Below, in pieces: positions 1-5,869 of a DNA stretch of 6,680 nucleotides. Each line of letters opens with the position of its first letter. Positions within the stretch are counted from its first letter, which is position 1. This stretch comes from Planctomycetia bacterium. Lineage in GTDB: Bacteria; Planctomycetota; PLA2; JAEUHO01. Position numbers and translations under genes: made by a program. The stretch covers positions 1 to 6,680 of the forward strand of contig JAUXCH010000285.1 in the NCBI GenBank assembly GCA_030618975.1, in the 5' to 3' direction. The notes under the pieces were generated by a model. That model saw nothing but the letters and a program-made list of their open reading frames with translations, did not search any database and was not told the origin of the DNA.

Positions 1-1043
1 ACCTCCGGGTCGAGGGCCACCGTGACGTTCGTGGTGGGGGCGTACTGGTCGGTCACGTCGACGTACGTCTTGCTCTTGAGGAACCGGTTCGGCGCCTCCT
101 GCCCCTCGGGGAGGAGGAAGGCGAGGTTGTCGCGCTGGAGCGCGAAGGTCTTGCGGTAGACCTTCGCCGCGTGGGCGTTGGCCTTGGCGAAGCCGCGGCC
201 GTCGGCGTCGAGGAGCACGTTCCACGCGTGGTTGTTGTCGCGGTGCGCCCACGCCGGCGTGTAGTCGGCGGCGGTGGCGATCGCGACGCTCCGGGACGCG
301 AAGGTCATGATGTTCGTCATGACCTCGCAGCAGCCCAGACCGGACGCGACCATCTCCGAGAACCCCTGGTCCGTGGGGTGGAGGTAGTAGCGGTCGTTGA
401 ACCGGACGAGCCCGCGTACGTCCTTCGAGAGGTGCTTCCGCGCTGCCTGGACGTCGCCGCCGTTCTCCTCCCAGAGCTTCGCGTAGCGTTCGCGAAGCGG
501 TGCGATCCACAGGTCGAGGGGCTCCTGGCTGCCGCGGTAAGGCAGCACGTAGTCGAGGAAGGCCCGGAAGCCGACGCGCGTCTTCTCCGGGGAGGCGGCC
601 CACGCCTCGAACGACGCGTCGAGGTGCCGGATCAGGAAGTCGGCCGTGATGGTCTCGACGTCCTTCACGAGACGGTCGCGCGCGAACCGGACCGAGCCGT
701 GCTCCTTCTCCAGCGCGTCCAGGGCCGCGTGAGCCTCGTCCAGCGTGTCGTAGGCGAGTGGATCGAAGGGGATCGCCTCCTCCTTCTCGCCGCGCAGTTC
801 CGTGATCACGTACCCGTGCGAGAGCATGTTCGCGATCAGGAACCGCGCGCCGACGAGCTTCTGGGGGTCGGCGTCGCCGGCGTAGTGGGCGAGGACCTGC
901 TCCAGCTCTCCCCGGTTGTCCCCGGCCGCCTCGAGCGCGGCCTCGACCCAGGCGTCGGGGATCCGGATCTCCTCGTTGGCGGCGGCCGACGCGGCCAGTG
1001 CGAGGACGAACGCAAGGAGCAGGGGGTGGAGCCTCGGGGGCAT
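1..1043 (-). CDS. Secreted transglutaminase-like protein, C-terminus beyond window
   Basis: Reading the minus strand from the ATG at 1043 gives 347 codons without a stop up to the left edge, so the gene is partial at its 3' end. An AGAGGA ribosome binding site lies about five bases before the ATG. Residues 1-22 form a signal peptide (hydrophobic LLLAFVLALAA, likely cleavage after AAA at 20-22), so the protein is exported. Residues 50-80 (HYAGD...PQKLVGARFLIANM) and the YRGSQEPLDLW segment at 169-179 match the helical region that precedes the core in transglutaminase-like proteins of Bacteroidota and Planctomycetota. The core carries GLGCCEVM with probable nucleophile Cys239, RDNNHAWN with His272, and Asp279, a plausible papain-like triad. 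A following segment (YVDVTDQYAPTTNVTV, 327-342) looks like the start of the beta-rich region usual after this core. The gene begins 68 bases after the permease stop on the same strand, so it may be the last gene of the transporter operon. Fold assignment is confident; whether it cross-links, cleaves or binds peptides is unknown. Confidence 0.85.
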   Translation of the reverse strand, partial: MPPRLHPLLLAFVLALAASAAANEEIRIPDAWVEAALEAAGDNRGELEQVLAHYAGDADPQKLVGARFLIANMLSHGYVITELRGEKEEAIPFDPLAYDTLDEAHAALDALEKEHGSVRFARDRLVKDVETITADFLIRHLDASFEAWAASPEKTRVGFRAFLDYVLPYRGSQEPLDLWIAPLRERYAKLWEENGGDVQAARKHLSKDVRGLVRFNDRYYLHPTDQGFSEMVASGLGCCEVMTNIMTFASRSVAIATAADYTPAWAHRDNNHAWNVLLDADGRGFAKANAHAAKVYRKTFALQRDNLAFLLPEGQEAPNRFLKSKTYVDVTDQYAPTTNVTVALDPE

Positions 1044-1111
1044 GGTGTTCCTCTTCGCCTGGGGCCTGACGCCGTACGGTATCGGTGCCTGGCACCCCGC
1101 GATGGGGCAGT

Positions 1112-2446
1112 CTACGCCAGGCGCTCGCGGGCCTTCGAGGATGCCCAGTCCATCGCCCAGACGACCAGCGTCACGAAGAGCAGGATGGTGCCCAGCGGCT
1201 CGTAGCGCCCCAGGCGCTGGTAGTTGATCAGCATGTCGCCGATGCCGCCGCCGCCGACCAGGCCCAGGATCGTGGCCATGCGGACGTTGATGTCCCAGCG
1301 GTAGACGGTGAAGGACAGGAAGGGCGGGACGACCTGGGGCACGATGCCGTAGCGGAGCACCTGCAAGGTGTTGGCGCCCGTGGCCTGGATCGCCTCGACG
1401 GGCCCCGGGTCGATCGACTCGATGGACTCGCTGTAGAGCTTCCCGAGTGCCGCGACCGAGTGGATGAACAACGCGAGCATGCCCGCGTCGGGGCCGACGC
1501 GGACCCAGAGCGAGAAGATGATCACCCAGACGAGCGGCTCGATCGAGCGGGTGACGTTCATGAACATGCGAGCGAGGACGTAGACCACCCGCCCTGCCGC
1601 CGTCTTCGTCATGACGTTTCGCGCTCCGAGGAAGCTCAGACCGAACGCGAAGGGGAGCGCGAGCGCCGAGGCCATCAAGGCCAGGAAGACCGTCTCGACC
1701 ATCTTCTCGATGACGGGCCCGACGATCGACCAGTCGGGATGGAACAGCCGGCTCAGAACCGGGAACGTGTCGGAGACGTTCTCCACCAGCTCCCTCGGCT
1801 CGAACTCCGTCAGCACGAAGCCCACCCGGAACGTGAGGATCACGACGAGGACGCCGATCCACGCGTTCAGCCTCTGCCACCAGGGCCTACGCCGGACCGT
1901 CTCGCGCAGGGGGCGAAGCGTCGTGCGCGTGCCGGACGCCACGTCGGGGAGCCCGCGGCCGCGGCGGTCCGCGAACCCGAGGGCGAGGAAGGCGAGCGCG
2001 AGCAGCAGCGTGAGGAGGAACCAGAACCCCCCCGGCAGCCCCTGCCGTTCGCGGAGGACGCCCAGGACCGCCGGAAGCAGGACGACGAGGGTCTGGAGCG
2101 AGGCGACGACGCCCCGCCACGCCCGTCGGTCGGGGCCCGCGGGGGCACCGGCCGCGTCCACGAGGCGGACGCGGTTCAGGCGCTGACCGATCGACTCGCC
2201 GGTGATCTGCCACAGCGCGGCGACGAGGGGCGCCAGCAGGAGGAGCCAGGGGCGCTGCCCGAGGAAGCCCGCGCGGCTCTCGAGCCAGCCCTCCCGGCCC
2301 AGGTCCCCTGCAGCGTGCCCGGCGAGGAAGCTCAGGCACCAGAGCACGTACATCACGATCAGCGAGTCGGCGAGGACCGCGGCCGCACGGGCCCAGGCGA
2401 GGTGTCGGCGCTCCCTCAGCGTCAGCGGGGGGGAGGCCGTGCTCAT
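1112..2446 (-). CDS. phnE: PhnE-type ABC permease with N-terminal RDD domain fusion
   Basis: This 444-residue protein is the membrane component of a phosphonate/phosphite/phosphate-type importer, but much longer than the usual 260-300 residues. The permease part is about 235-444: several membrane helices, then the ATPase-coupling EAA loop (VEAIQATGANTLQVLRYGIV, 350-369), RWDINVRMATILGLVGGGGIG (383-403) and a C-terminal helix, all typical of PhnE. Residues 15-176 look like an RDD domain: R20-x2-A23-x3-D27 in the first helix, GESIGQRLNRVRLVDAAG (83-100) matching the family's G-x-(S/T)-x-G-K-R-x6-V-D pattern, and DRRGRGLPDVASGT (160-173) matching its terminal R-x-G-L-x-D-x2-(A/S)-G-T pattern. 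The ATG at 2446 overlaps the ATPase stop as ATGA and is preceded by GGTGGAG five bases upstream, which supports this start over the longer open frame upstream. What RDD adds is unknown; ion coupling, regulation or assembly are possible. The gene symbol refers to the permease half only. Confidence 0.9.
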   Translation of the reverse strand: MSTASPPLTLRERRHLAWARAAAVLADSLIVMYVLWCLSFLAGHAAGDLGREGWLESRAGFLGQRPWLLLLAPLVAALWQITGESIGQRLNRVRLVDAAGAPAGPDRRAWRGVVASLQTLVVLLPAVLGVLRERQGLPGGFWFLLTLLLALAFLALGFADRRGRGLPDVASGTRTTLRPLRETVRRRPWWQRLNAWIGVLVVILTFRVGFVLTEFEPRELVENVSDTFPVLSRLFHPDWSIVGPVIEKMVETVFLALMASALALPFAFGLSFLGARNVMTKTAAGRVVYVLARMFMNVTRSIEPLVWVIIFSLWVRVGPDAGMLALFIHSVAALGKLYSESIESIDPGPVEAIQATGANTLQVLRYGIVPQVVPPFLSFTVYRWDINVRMATILGLVGGGGIGDMLINYQRLGRYEPLGTILLFVTLVVWAMDWASSKARERLA

Positions 2447-3216
2447 CGGATCTCCACCTGCTTCGCTTCGTCGCCGTAGATGCGCTGAAAGACCTCGTCC
2501 GTGATGTCGGTCGGCGCCCCCTCGAACATCTTCCGGCCGTCCTTCAGGGCGATCACCCGCGTTCCGTACTCCCGGGCGAGGGAGAGGAAATGGAGGTTCG
2601 CGACGATCGCGGTGCCCTGCTTCGTCTGGAGCTCCCGGAGGTAGTCGAGGACCGAGTGCGAGGTGGCGGGGTCGAGCGAGGCGACCGGTTCGTCGGCCAG
2701 GAGCGCGCGCGGCCGTTGCATCAGCGCCCGCGCGATGGCCACGCGCTGCTGCTCCCCGCCCGACAGCGCGTCGGCCCGGTAGAGCGCCCGGTCCTCGAGG
2801 CCGACCAGGCGGAGCGCCTCCATCGCGGCCTCGCGGTCCGCCCGCCGCCACAGTCCGACGAGGCTGGGAATCGTCGCCTGGCGCTCGAGCGCGCCGGTGA
2901 GGACGTTCACCAACACCGTCGCTCGGTTCACGAGGTTGAACTGTTGAAAGACCATCGCGACCTCGCGGCGGAGCGCCCTGAGCTCCGCGCCGCGCACCGT
3001 GGTGACGTCGCGCCCCGCGAACTCGATCGTCCCTTCGGTGGGATCGATCAGGCGATTGAGGCAACGAACGAGCGTCGACTTCCCCGAGCCGGACAGGCCG
3101 ATCACGACCACGAACTCGCCGGCCTCCACGTCGAGGTCGATGCCCGTCAGGGCGCGGTACCCGTTCGGGTACACCTTGCCGAGGCCTCGTACGCGGATCA
3201 GCGGCGCGTCGCTCAT
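2443..3216 (-). CDS. phnC: PhnC-type ABC transporter ATP-binding protein
   Basis: This 257-residue cytoplasmic ATPase powers the importer encoded with it, and its length is normal for PhnC. Visible motifs are Walker A GLSGSGKST (40-48), Q-loop Gln91 in MVFQQFNL, the ABC signature LSGGEQQRVAIARAL (151-165), Walker B ALLADEP (171-177) followed by the D-loop VASLDP typical of PhnC, and the switch His209 in ANLHFLSLAREYG. The ending with IYGDEA also resembles PhnC. All catalytic residues are present, so it should be active. The ATG at 3216 overlaps the stop of the binding-protein gene as ATGA and has no good ribosome binding site, so it is probably translated by coupling. Its own stop overlaps the permease ATG the same way. 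The open frame extends far upstream, but conserved sequence starts at MSDAPLIRVRGLGKVYPNG. Assignment to the phosphonate/phosphate-type group is by motif resemblance and neighbours; substrate cannot be read from the ATPase. Confidence 0.93.
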   Translation of the reverse strand: MSDAPLIRVRGLGKVYPNGYRALTGIDLDVEAGEFVVVIGLSGSGKSTLVRCLNRLIDPTEGTIEFAGRDVTTVRGAELRALRREVAMVFQQFNLVNRATVLVNVLTGALERQATIPSLVGLWRRADREAAMEALRLVGLEDRALYRADALSGGEQQRVAIARALMQRPRALLADEPVASLDPATSHSVLDYLRELQTKQGTAIVANLHFLSLAREYGTRVIALKDGRKMFEGAPTDITDEVFQRIYGDEAKQVEIR

Positions 3217-4364
3217 TTCGAGCCCGCCATGAAGTGCCGGCGGCCTTCCGGGTCGTCGGCGAACGCCTGCTCGATCACCTCCATCAGGGGGAGGAAGTCC
3301 TCGTTCGTGGCGGGGATGAACCCGACCGGCGTGCCGACGGCGACGAGCTCCTTGCGCCCCTCCTCGGTCAGCGTCAGTTGCGCGACGTAGAGGGACAAGG
3401 CGCGGGCGATCTCGTGCCGGACCTCGATGTCGAGAGCCTTGGGGCAAACCACGGGCTCGTTGGGGATCCAGGCGGTGAAGCCGATGATGCGCGTCATCTC
3501 GAACACGTCGGGATTCGACTCGACGACGAGCTGCCGGGCGTCGTTGCGCGGCTGCTCCTCGTTCGGCGCCGACCACCAGACGCTGCCGACCTCCACGACG
3601 CCCTGGAGCACGGCGGTCACGATGAAGGGGTAGCCCACGATGCGGTGGACCTTCGGCCGCACGCCCAGACGGGTGAAGAGCGCCGAGGGCAGGATGCTGC
3701 TCGCGCCGGAGGTTGGAGAGCCGAGGCCGACGAGCGTGTCGGGCCCGATGTCGCTCACCGACTGGATCGGCGAGTCCGTCCGAACGATCAGCGCGGCGCG
3801 GTACGCGAGATCGGAGCCCGGGTACTCCGATTGGCCGCGCCGGACGACCTGCAGGAAGGCCTCGATGTCGTCGTCGGGATCGTCGTTGTTCTCCGTCGCG
3901 TAGCGCGCCCGGGCGTACGAGGCCGCGGTCAGGAAGGCGACGTCGCACTTCCGCTGGATCAGCTCCTGGATCACGAGGCCGTAGTCGTGAAGCGTGCGGC
4001 CCTCGACGACCCGCCCCGTGCGCCTCTCGAGGAAGTCCACCAGCCGCTTCACGGTGGGCGCGGACTGCGCGACGTCGGCCGACGGCACGAAGCGGATCCG
4101 GAGCGGGTGGCTCCGGCTGCTGCCCGGGCCGTCCTCCGGCGGCAGCGGCACGCCGTTCTCGTCCAGCAGCCGTCCGGTGAGGACGTCGCGGAAGATCGTC
4201 ACCTGCCCGCGCGGCGGGGGCCGTGGGGTCTTCAGTCCCCGCGGCTCGAGGGCGAGCGCGGCGGCCAGCGCGCCGCCCAGGATCAGGACGACGACGGCCA
4301 GCGAGACCCACCACGGCACCGGGCCCCGAGCGCTCCCCGGCAACCGGACGTCGTGCGTCGGCAT
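3213..4364 (-). CDS. phnD: Membrane-anchored PhnD-type substrate-binding protein
   Basis: With the ATG at 4364 this is a 383-residue protein that captures substrate outside the membrane and delivers it to the RDD-PhnE permease. Residues 18-39 are one hydrophobic helix (WWVSLAVVVLILGG...) after a positively charged N-terminus. No lipobox cysteine is present, so it is anchored by an uncleaved helix or cleaved after ALA. The PhnD-like domain runs from about 88 (LRIRFVPSADV) to 375, with the ligand-loop segment GSPTSGASSILPSALF (215-230), IVGYPFIVTAVLQGVVEVG (242-260) and TAWIPNEPVVCPKALD near the end of the domain. Most PhnD proteins have a G-S/H-type segment before the AVxxG stretch; here it is VGYPF, so the ligand may differ. 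Start choice: GGGAGGA lies just upstream of 4364, whereas the possible GTG at 4442 would add a proline-rich tail with no good ribosome binding site and ATG 4397 has the site too close. The gene follows the HEAT gene by 94 bases. Class is confident; ligand (phosphonate, phosphite, phosphate or other anion) is not. Confidence 0.87.
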   Translation of the reverse strand: MPTHDVRLPGSARGPVPWWVSLAVVVLILGGALAAALALEPRGLKTPRPPPRGQVTIFRDVLTGRLLDENGVPLPPEDGPGSSRSHPLRIRFVPSADVAQSAPTVKRLVDFLERRTGRVVEGRTLHDYGLVIQELIQRKCDVAFLTAASYARARYATENNDDPDDDIEAFLQVVRRGQSEYPGSDLAYRAALIVRTDSPIQSVSDIGPDTLVGLGSPTSGASSILPSALFTRLGVRPKVHRIVGYPFIVTAVLQGVVEVGSVWWSAPNEEQPRNDARQLVVESNPDVFEMTRIIGFTAWIPNEPVVCPKALDIEVRHEIARALSLYVAQLTLTEEGRKELVAVGTPVGFIPATNEDFLPLMEVIEQAFADDPEGRRHFMAGSK

Positions 4365-4458
4365 CGTCCTCCCGGGCCCTCTTCTACCCCGGGGCATCCC
4401 TCCGCGACCAGGGGGTGGAGGTGGGGGAGACCGGGAGGCCACCGCGCCCCGTCCGGTG

Positions 4459-5211
4459 CTACTTGTCCTCGCGAATCCCGCCGAGGCGCTCCTCGTTCTC
4501 CCGGAACCACTGCCGCCAGGCCGCCTGGGCCTCCAGCCGCGCCTCCTTCGGTGCCGAGGCGTCGTAGGGCACGGTGCCGGAGGTGATCTTTCGGAGCGCG
4601 TCGTGGGCAGCCGTGCAAACGAGCTGGTCCTTGTCCGCCAGGGCGTCGAGAAGCGCGGGCACGGCTTCCAGGGCCTGCAGGTTGCCGAGTGCCGCCGCGG
4701 CGCCCAGGCGGACGTAGTAGTCGCGGTGGGTGCGGAGCACGTACGCGAGGGGCTTCACGGCCCGAGCGTCCCGGATGCGGCTCAGCTCGATCGTCGCGCT
4801 GAAGGCCACGTTCTCGTTGTCGTCGTAGAGGCGGTCGATCCACGTCTGGTAGTCGTCGTCCGCGGCCTTCTTCGCGGCCGCCGCTGCCGCGTCGTCGGTC
4901 TCGCCGGTCTCCGCGACCGCAGCGCCCGTGTCCGCGCCGGGCCGGGCCGTCGAGGCCTCCTCCAGCCGCTCCAGGCGGGCCTCGAAGGCTCGGAGACGCA
5001 ACGCGGACGGCTTGGCGCGCCCCTCGAGGCGGACGGTCTCGGTCGCCGACCCCGTGGCACGCGCGTGTTCCAGGGCGTCCAGCCTTCGCAGCACCTCGGG
5101 GTGGGCCTCGCCGCCGTCGGTTGGAGTGGGAGGGGCGGGACGAGGTCGTACGAGCACGACGAGGAGGGCCACGACCAGGGCTGTCAGGGCTGCGATTCCC
5201 ACGGTGCGCAT
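4459..5211 (-). CDS. Membrane-anchored HEAT-repeat protein
   Basis: A 250-residue protein. Residues 4-21 form a single hydrophobic helix after a very short N-terminus, then comes a proline-rich linker (RPRPAPPTPT) and a charged helical segment with coiled-coil character (LRLRAFEARLERLEEAS and the earlier VLRRLDALEHA). An Ala/Asp-rich low-complexity stretch follows. Residues 135-209 hold two to three HEAT-type helical repeats, with signatures DARAVKPLAYVLR, YYVRLGAAAALGNL, EAVPALLDAL and VCTAAHDALRKI. The tail AQAAWRQWFRENEERL is a pattern often seen after HEAT repeats in Planctomycetota. HEAT repeats bind proteins; no catalytic motif is visible. The ATG at 5211 has GGGAGGA about five bases upstream, and the open frame beyond it is low-quality sequence. 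It is the first gene of the leftward unit, 94 bases before the binding protein, which suggests a role at the membrane with the importer, perhaps scaffolding or sensing. That link is inference from position only. Confidence 0.85.
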   Translation of the reverse strand: MRTVGIAALTALVVALLVVLVRPRPAPPTPTDGGEAHPEVLRRLDALEHARATGSATETVRLEGRAKPSALRLRAFEARLERLEEASTARPGADTGAAVAETGETDDAAAAAAKKAADDDYQTWIDRLYDDNENVAFSATIELSRIRDARAVKPLAYVLRTHRDYYVRLGAAAALGNLQALEAVPALLDALADKDQLVCTAAHDALRKITSGTVPYDASAPKEARLEAQAAWRQWFRENEERLGGIREDK

Positions 5212-5371
5212 GACGTCCTCCCGACCCGACGACCCTGGGAACGTACACGCAGAGGCGTTGAGGGCTCCCCTCCTCGCTCGGGTTGGATGTCGGACCGCAG
5301 CCTCGCGTGGCACGCGCACGGAGGTGCCCTGTCTGGATCCGCCGGGTGCGCCGGCTGTGTATCGCACACAG

Positions 5372-5403
5372 CACGAAAAACGGCGACCGGTCGCCGCCCT
5401 GCA
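5372..5403. repeat. 32-base direct repeat, copy 1
   Basis: This segment matches 5547-5578 at 28 of 32 positions, and all four differences are transitions. Its core is the perfect 16-base palindrome CGGCGACCGGTCGCCG at 5381-5396. The copies start 175 bases apart, in the same orientation. Both are also near the 10-base word GGTGCGCCGG, which occurs at 5345-5354 and 5579-5588. It could be a regulator-binding site pair, a dispersed extragenic palindromic element, or the trace of a local duplication. Confidence 0.85.
5376..5396 (-). terminator. Terminator-like hairpin plus T run upstream of HEAT gene
   Basis: Read on the minus strand, the palindrome CGGCGACCGGTCGCCG can fold with a six-pair GC-rich stem and a CCGG loop, and is followed directly by TTTTT. 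That is the form of an intrinsic terminator. It faces the HEAT/phn unit and lies 165 bases before its first start codon, with no visible minus-strand gene behind it. If the promoter is further right, it would sit in the 5' leader and could act as an attenuator. If the promoter is to its left, it merely insulates the unit. The stem is short, so confidence is modest. Confidence 0.35.
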
Positions 5404-5480
5404 AACGCCTTAAAATGGAGGTCGTATCCCCTAAAGGGGGCATGAAAAGGAACCCGGAGCGGCCGACGACAGCACCGGCG

Positions 5481-5498
5481 CGTATCGCATACGATACG
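5481..5498. repeat. Perfect 7-base inverted repeat CGTATCG/CGATACG
   Basis: The sequence CGTATCG-CATA-CGATACG is a perfect inverted repeat with a four-base centre. The neighbouring word GTATCGCA at 5482-5489 also occurs at 5359-5366 beside repeat copy 1. The 18-base stretches 5359-5376 and 5482-5499 agree at 14 positions, with only transitions between them. It may be a protein-binding site or a degenerate third member of the repeat family in this region. Confidence 0.6.
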
Positions 5499-5546
5499 AT
5501 TGCATCCGGTCTCCGCGAGCCATCTACAAAGTGTGGCCGTTCAAGA

Positions 5547-5578
5547 CACGAGAAGCGGTGACCGGTCGCCGCCCCGCA
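5547..5578. repeat. 32-base direct repeat, copy 2
   Basis: Second copy of the repeat at 5372-5403. The palindrome around GACCGGTC here extends over 5555-5572 with a single non-complementary pair (T at 5559 against G at 5568). In RNA read from the plus strand that pair becomes a G-U wobble, so the hairpin is kept. In minus-strand RNA it is a C-A mismatch. Unlike copy 1, the flank complementary to the A-rich side reads TTCTC rather than a pure T run. Confidence 0.85.
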
Positions 5579-5729
5579 GGTGCGCCGGACCGGAGGTGTC
5601 CCGGCGTCCGCTGAGAGGCGGCAGCGCCTTGCGGGGTCGCTTGCCGACGAGGAGGACCTGGTGGCAGATCGAGCCAGGGCCACGAGGGCGCCCTCGAGCA
5701 CTCGGCAGACCCGCACCGACGTACGGGTC

Positions 5730-5808
5730 ACGTCACACGTCGATACCCCTGAGCTGCACGCCGAGCTGCGCGCCGAGCTGCACGAAGTTGCGGGAGTCGA
5801 CCTGACCC
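5730..5808 (+). pseudogene. Possible remnant of IS110-type transposase
   Basis: The plus-strand frame through 5751 encodes a stretch ending ELHAELRAELHEVAGVDLTR. The (Y/H)x(V/I)(A/T)GVDLT(R/Q/A) word is characteristic of the middle of many IS110-family transposases, where it precedes an IPGI or IDGI motif. Here the resemblance stops after DLTR, and neither the upstream DEDD-type catalytic part nor the C-terminal serine domain is present. Codons in this stretch are GC-rich at third positions, as in a former gene. It could instead be chance similarity strengthened by the local tandem repeat, so this is a weak call. Confidence 0.25.
5751..5786. repeat. Three tandem copies of a 12-base unit (GAGCTGCRCGMM)
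   Basis: Units are GAGCTGCACGCC, GAGCTGCGCGCC and GAGCTGCACGAA, directly adjacent. The period is a multiple of three and reads as ELHA-ELRA-ELHE in the plus frame, so it may have arisen inside coding sequence. It ends 34 bases before the arsR operator. Confidence 0.8.
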
Positions 5809-5820
5809 GGAGAGGCAGAT

Positions 5821-5840
5821 ATTTGGCTATATGGCCAAAT
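5821..5840. promoter_or_regulatory. Probable ArsR operator overlapping the arsR promoter
   Basis: ATTTGGC-TATATG-GCCAAAT is a 20-base palindrome with only one mismatched pair (5828/5833), in an AT-rich pocket of a GC-rich genome. It ends 29 bases before the arsR start codon. A candidate promoter overlaps it: TCGACC at 5797-5802 as -35 and TATTTG at 5820-5825 as -10, spaced 17 bases, both imperfect. ArsR-family repressors bind such AT-rich dyads over their own promoter and release when the ligand binds, so autorepression of the arsR-permease pair is the natural reading. Confidence 0.65.
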
Positions 5841-5869
5841 GCGGCTAGATTCCCCGCGGGAGCACACCG

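Larger units (their letters stand above)
5212..5869. other. Divergent intergenic region with many inverted repeats
   Basis: This 658-base stretch separates the leftward HEAT/phn unit from the rightward arsR unit. I see no convincing intact gene on either strand. The longer open frames here use poor codons for this genome, lack ribosome binding sites, or are continuations of upstream frames. It contains short perfect or near-perfect inverted repeats at 5341-5355 (GCCGG/CCGGC), 5355-5371 (CTGTGT/ACACAG), 5381-5396, 5428-5439 (CCCCT/AGGGG), 5481-5498, 5555-5572 and 5583-5606 (CGCCGG/CCGGCG). It also holds a 32-base direct repeat pair, a 12-base tandem repeat and an operator-like palindrome. Several stretches (around 5376, 5410-5450 and 5820-5840) are clearly more AT-rich than the coding DNA, as expected for promoters in both directions. 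I could not fix the promoter of the leftward unit with confidence. Confidence 0.8.

Noticed and set aside
1084..1096. GGTGCCTGGCACC hairpin between the permease and transglutaminase genes as a terminator
   Set aside because: The stem is only five pairs with a three-base loop and no T run follows on the minus strand, so it does not separate the two genes with any certainty.
1085..2479. Plus-strand 464-codon frame opposite the permease gene
   Set aside because: Its composition (Asp, Glu, Arg, His, Gln-rich, no hydrophobic core) is typical of the antisense of a GC-rich membrane-protein gene, while the minus strand encodes a recognisable PhnE.
2443..4314. Long N-terminal extension of the ATPase frame, up to 623 residues
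   Set aside because: The extra 366 codons overlap the binding-protein gene and show no domain. Conserved ATPase sequence begins at the ATG at 3216, which is coupled by ATGA.
5415..5561. Plus-strand 48-codon small frame in the intergenic region
   Set aside because: No ribosome binding site precedes the ATG, it runs through the palindromes and half of repeat copy 2, and its composition does not resemble a protein.
5341..5606. Repeats in the intergenic region as a CRISPR array or integron attC sites
   Set aside because: There are only two strong copies, 175 bases apart with no regular spacer series, and no GTTRRRY/RYYYAAC core ends are seen.
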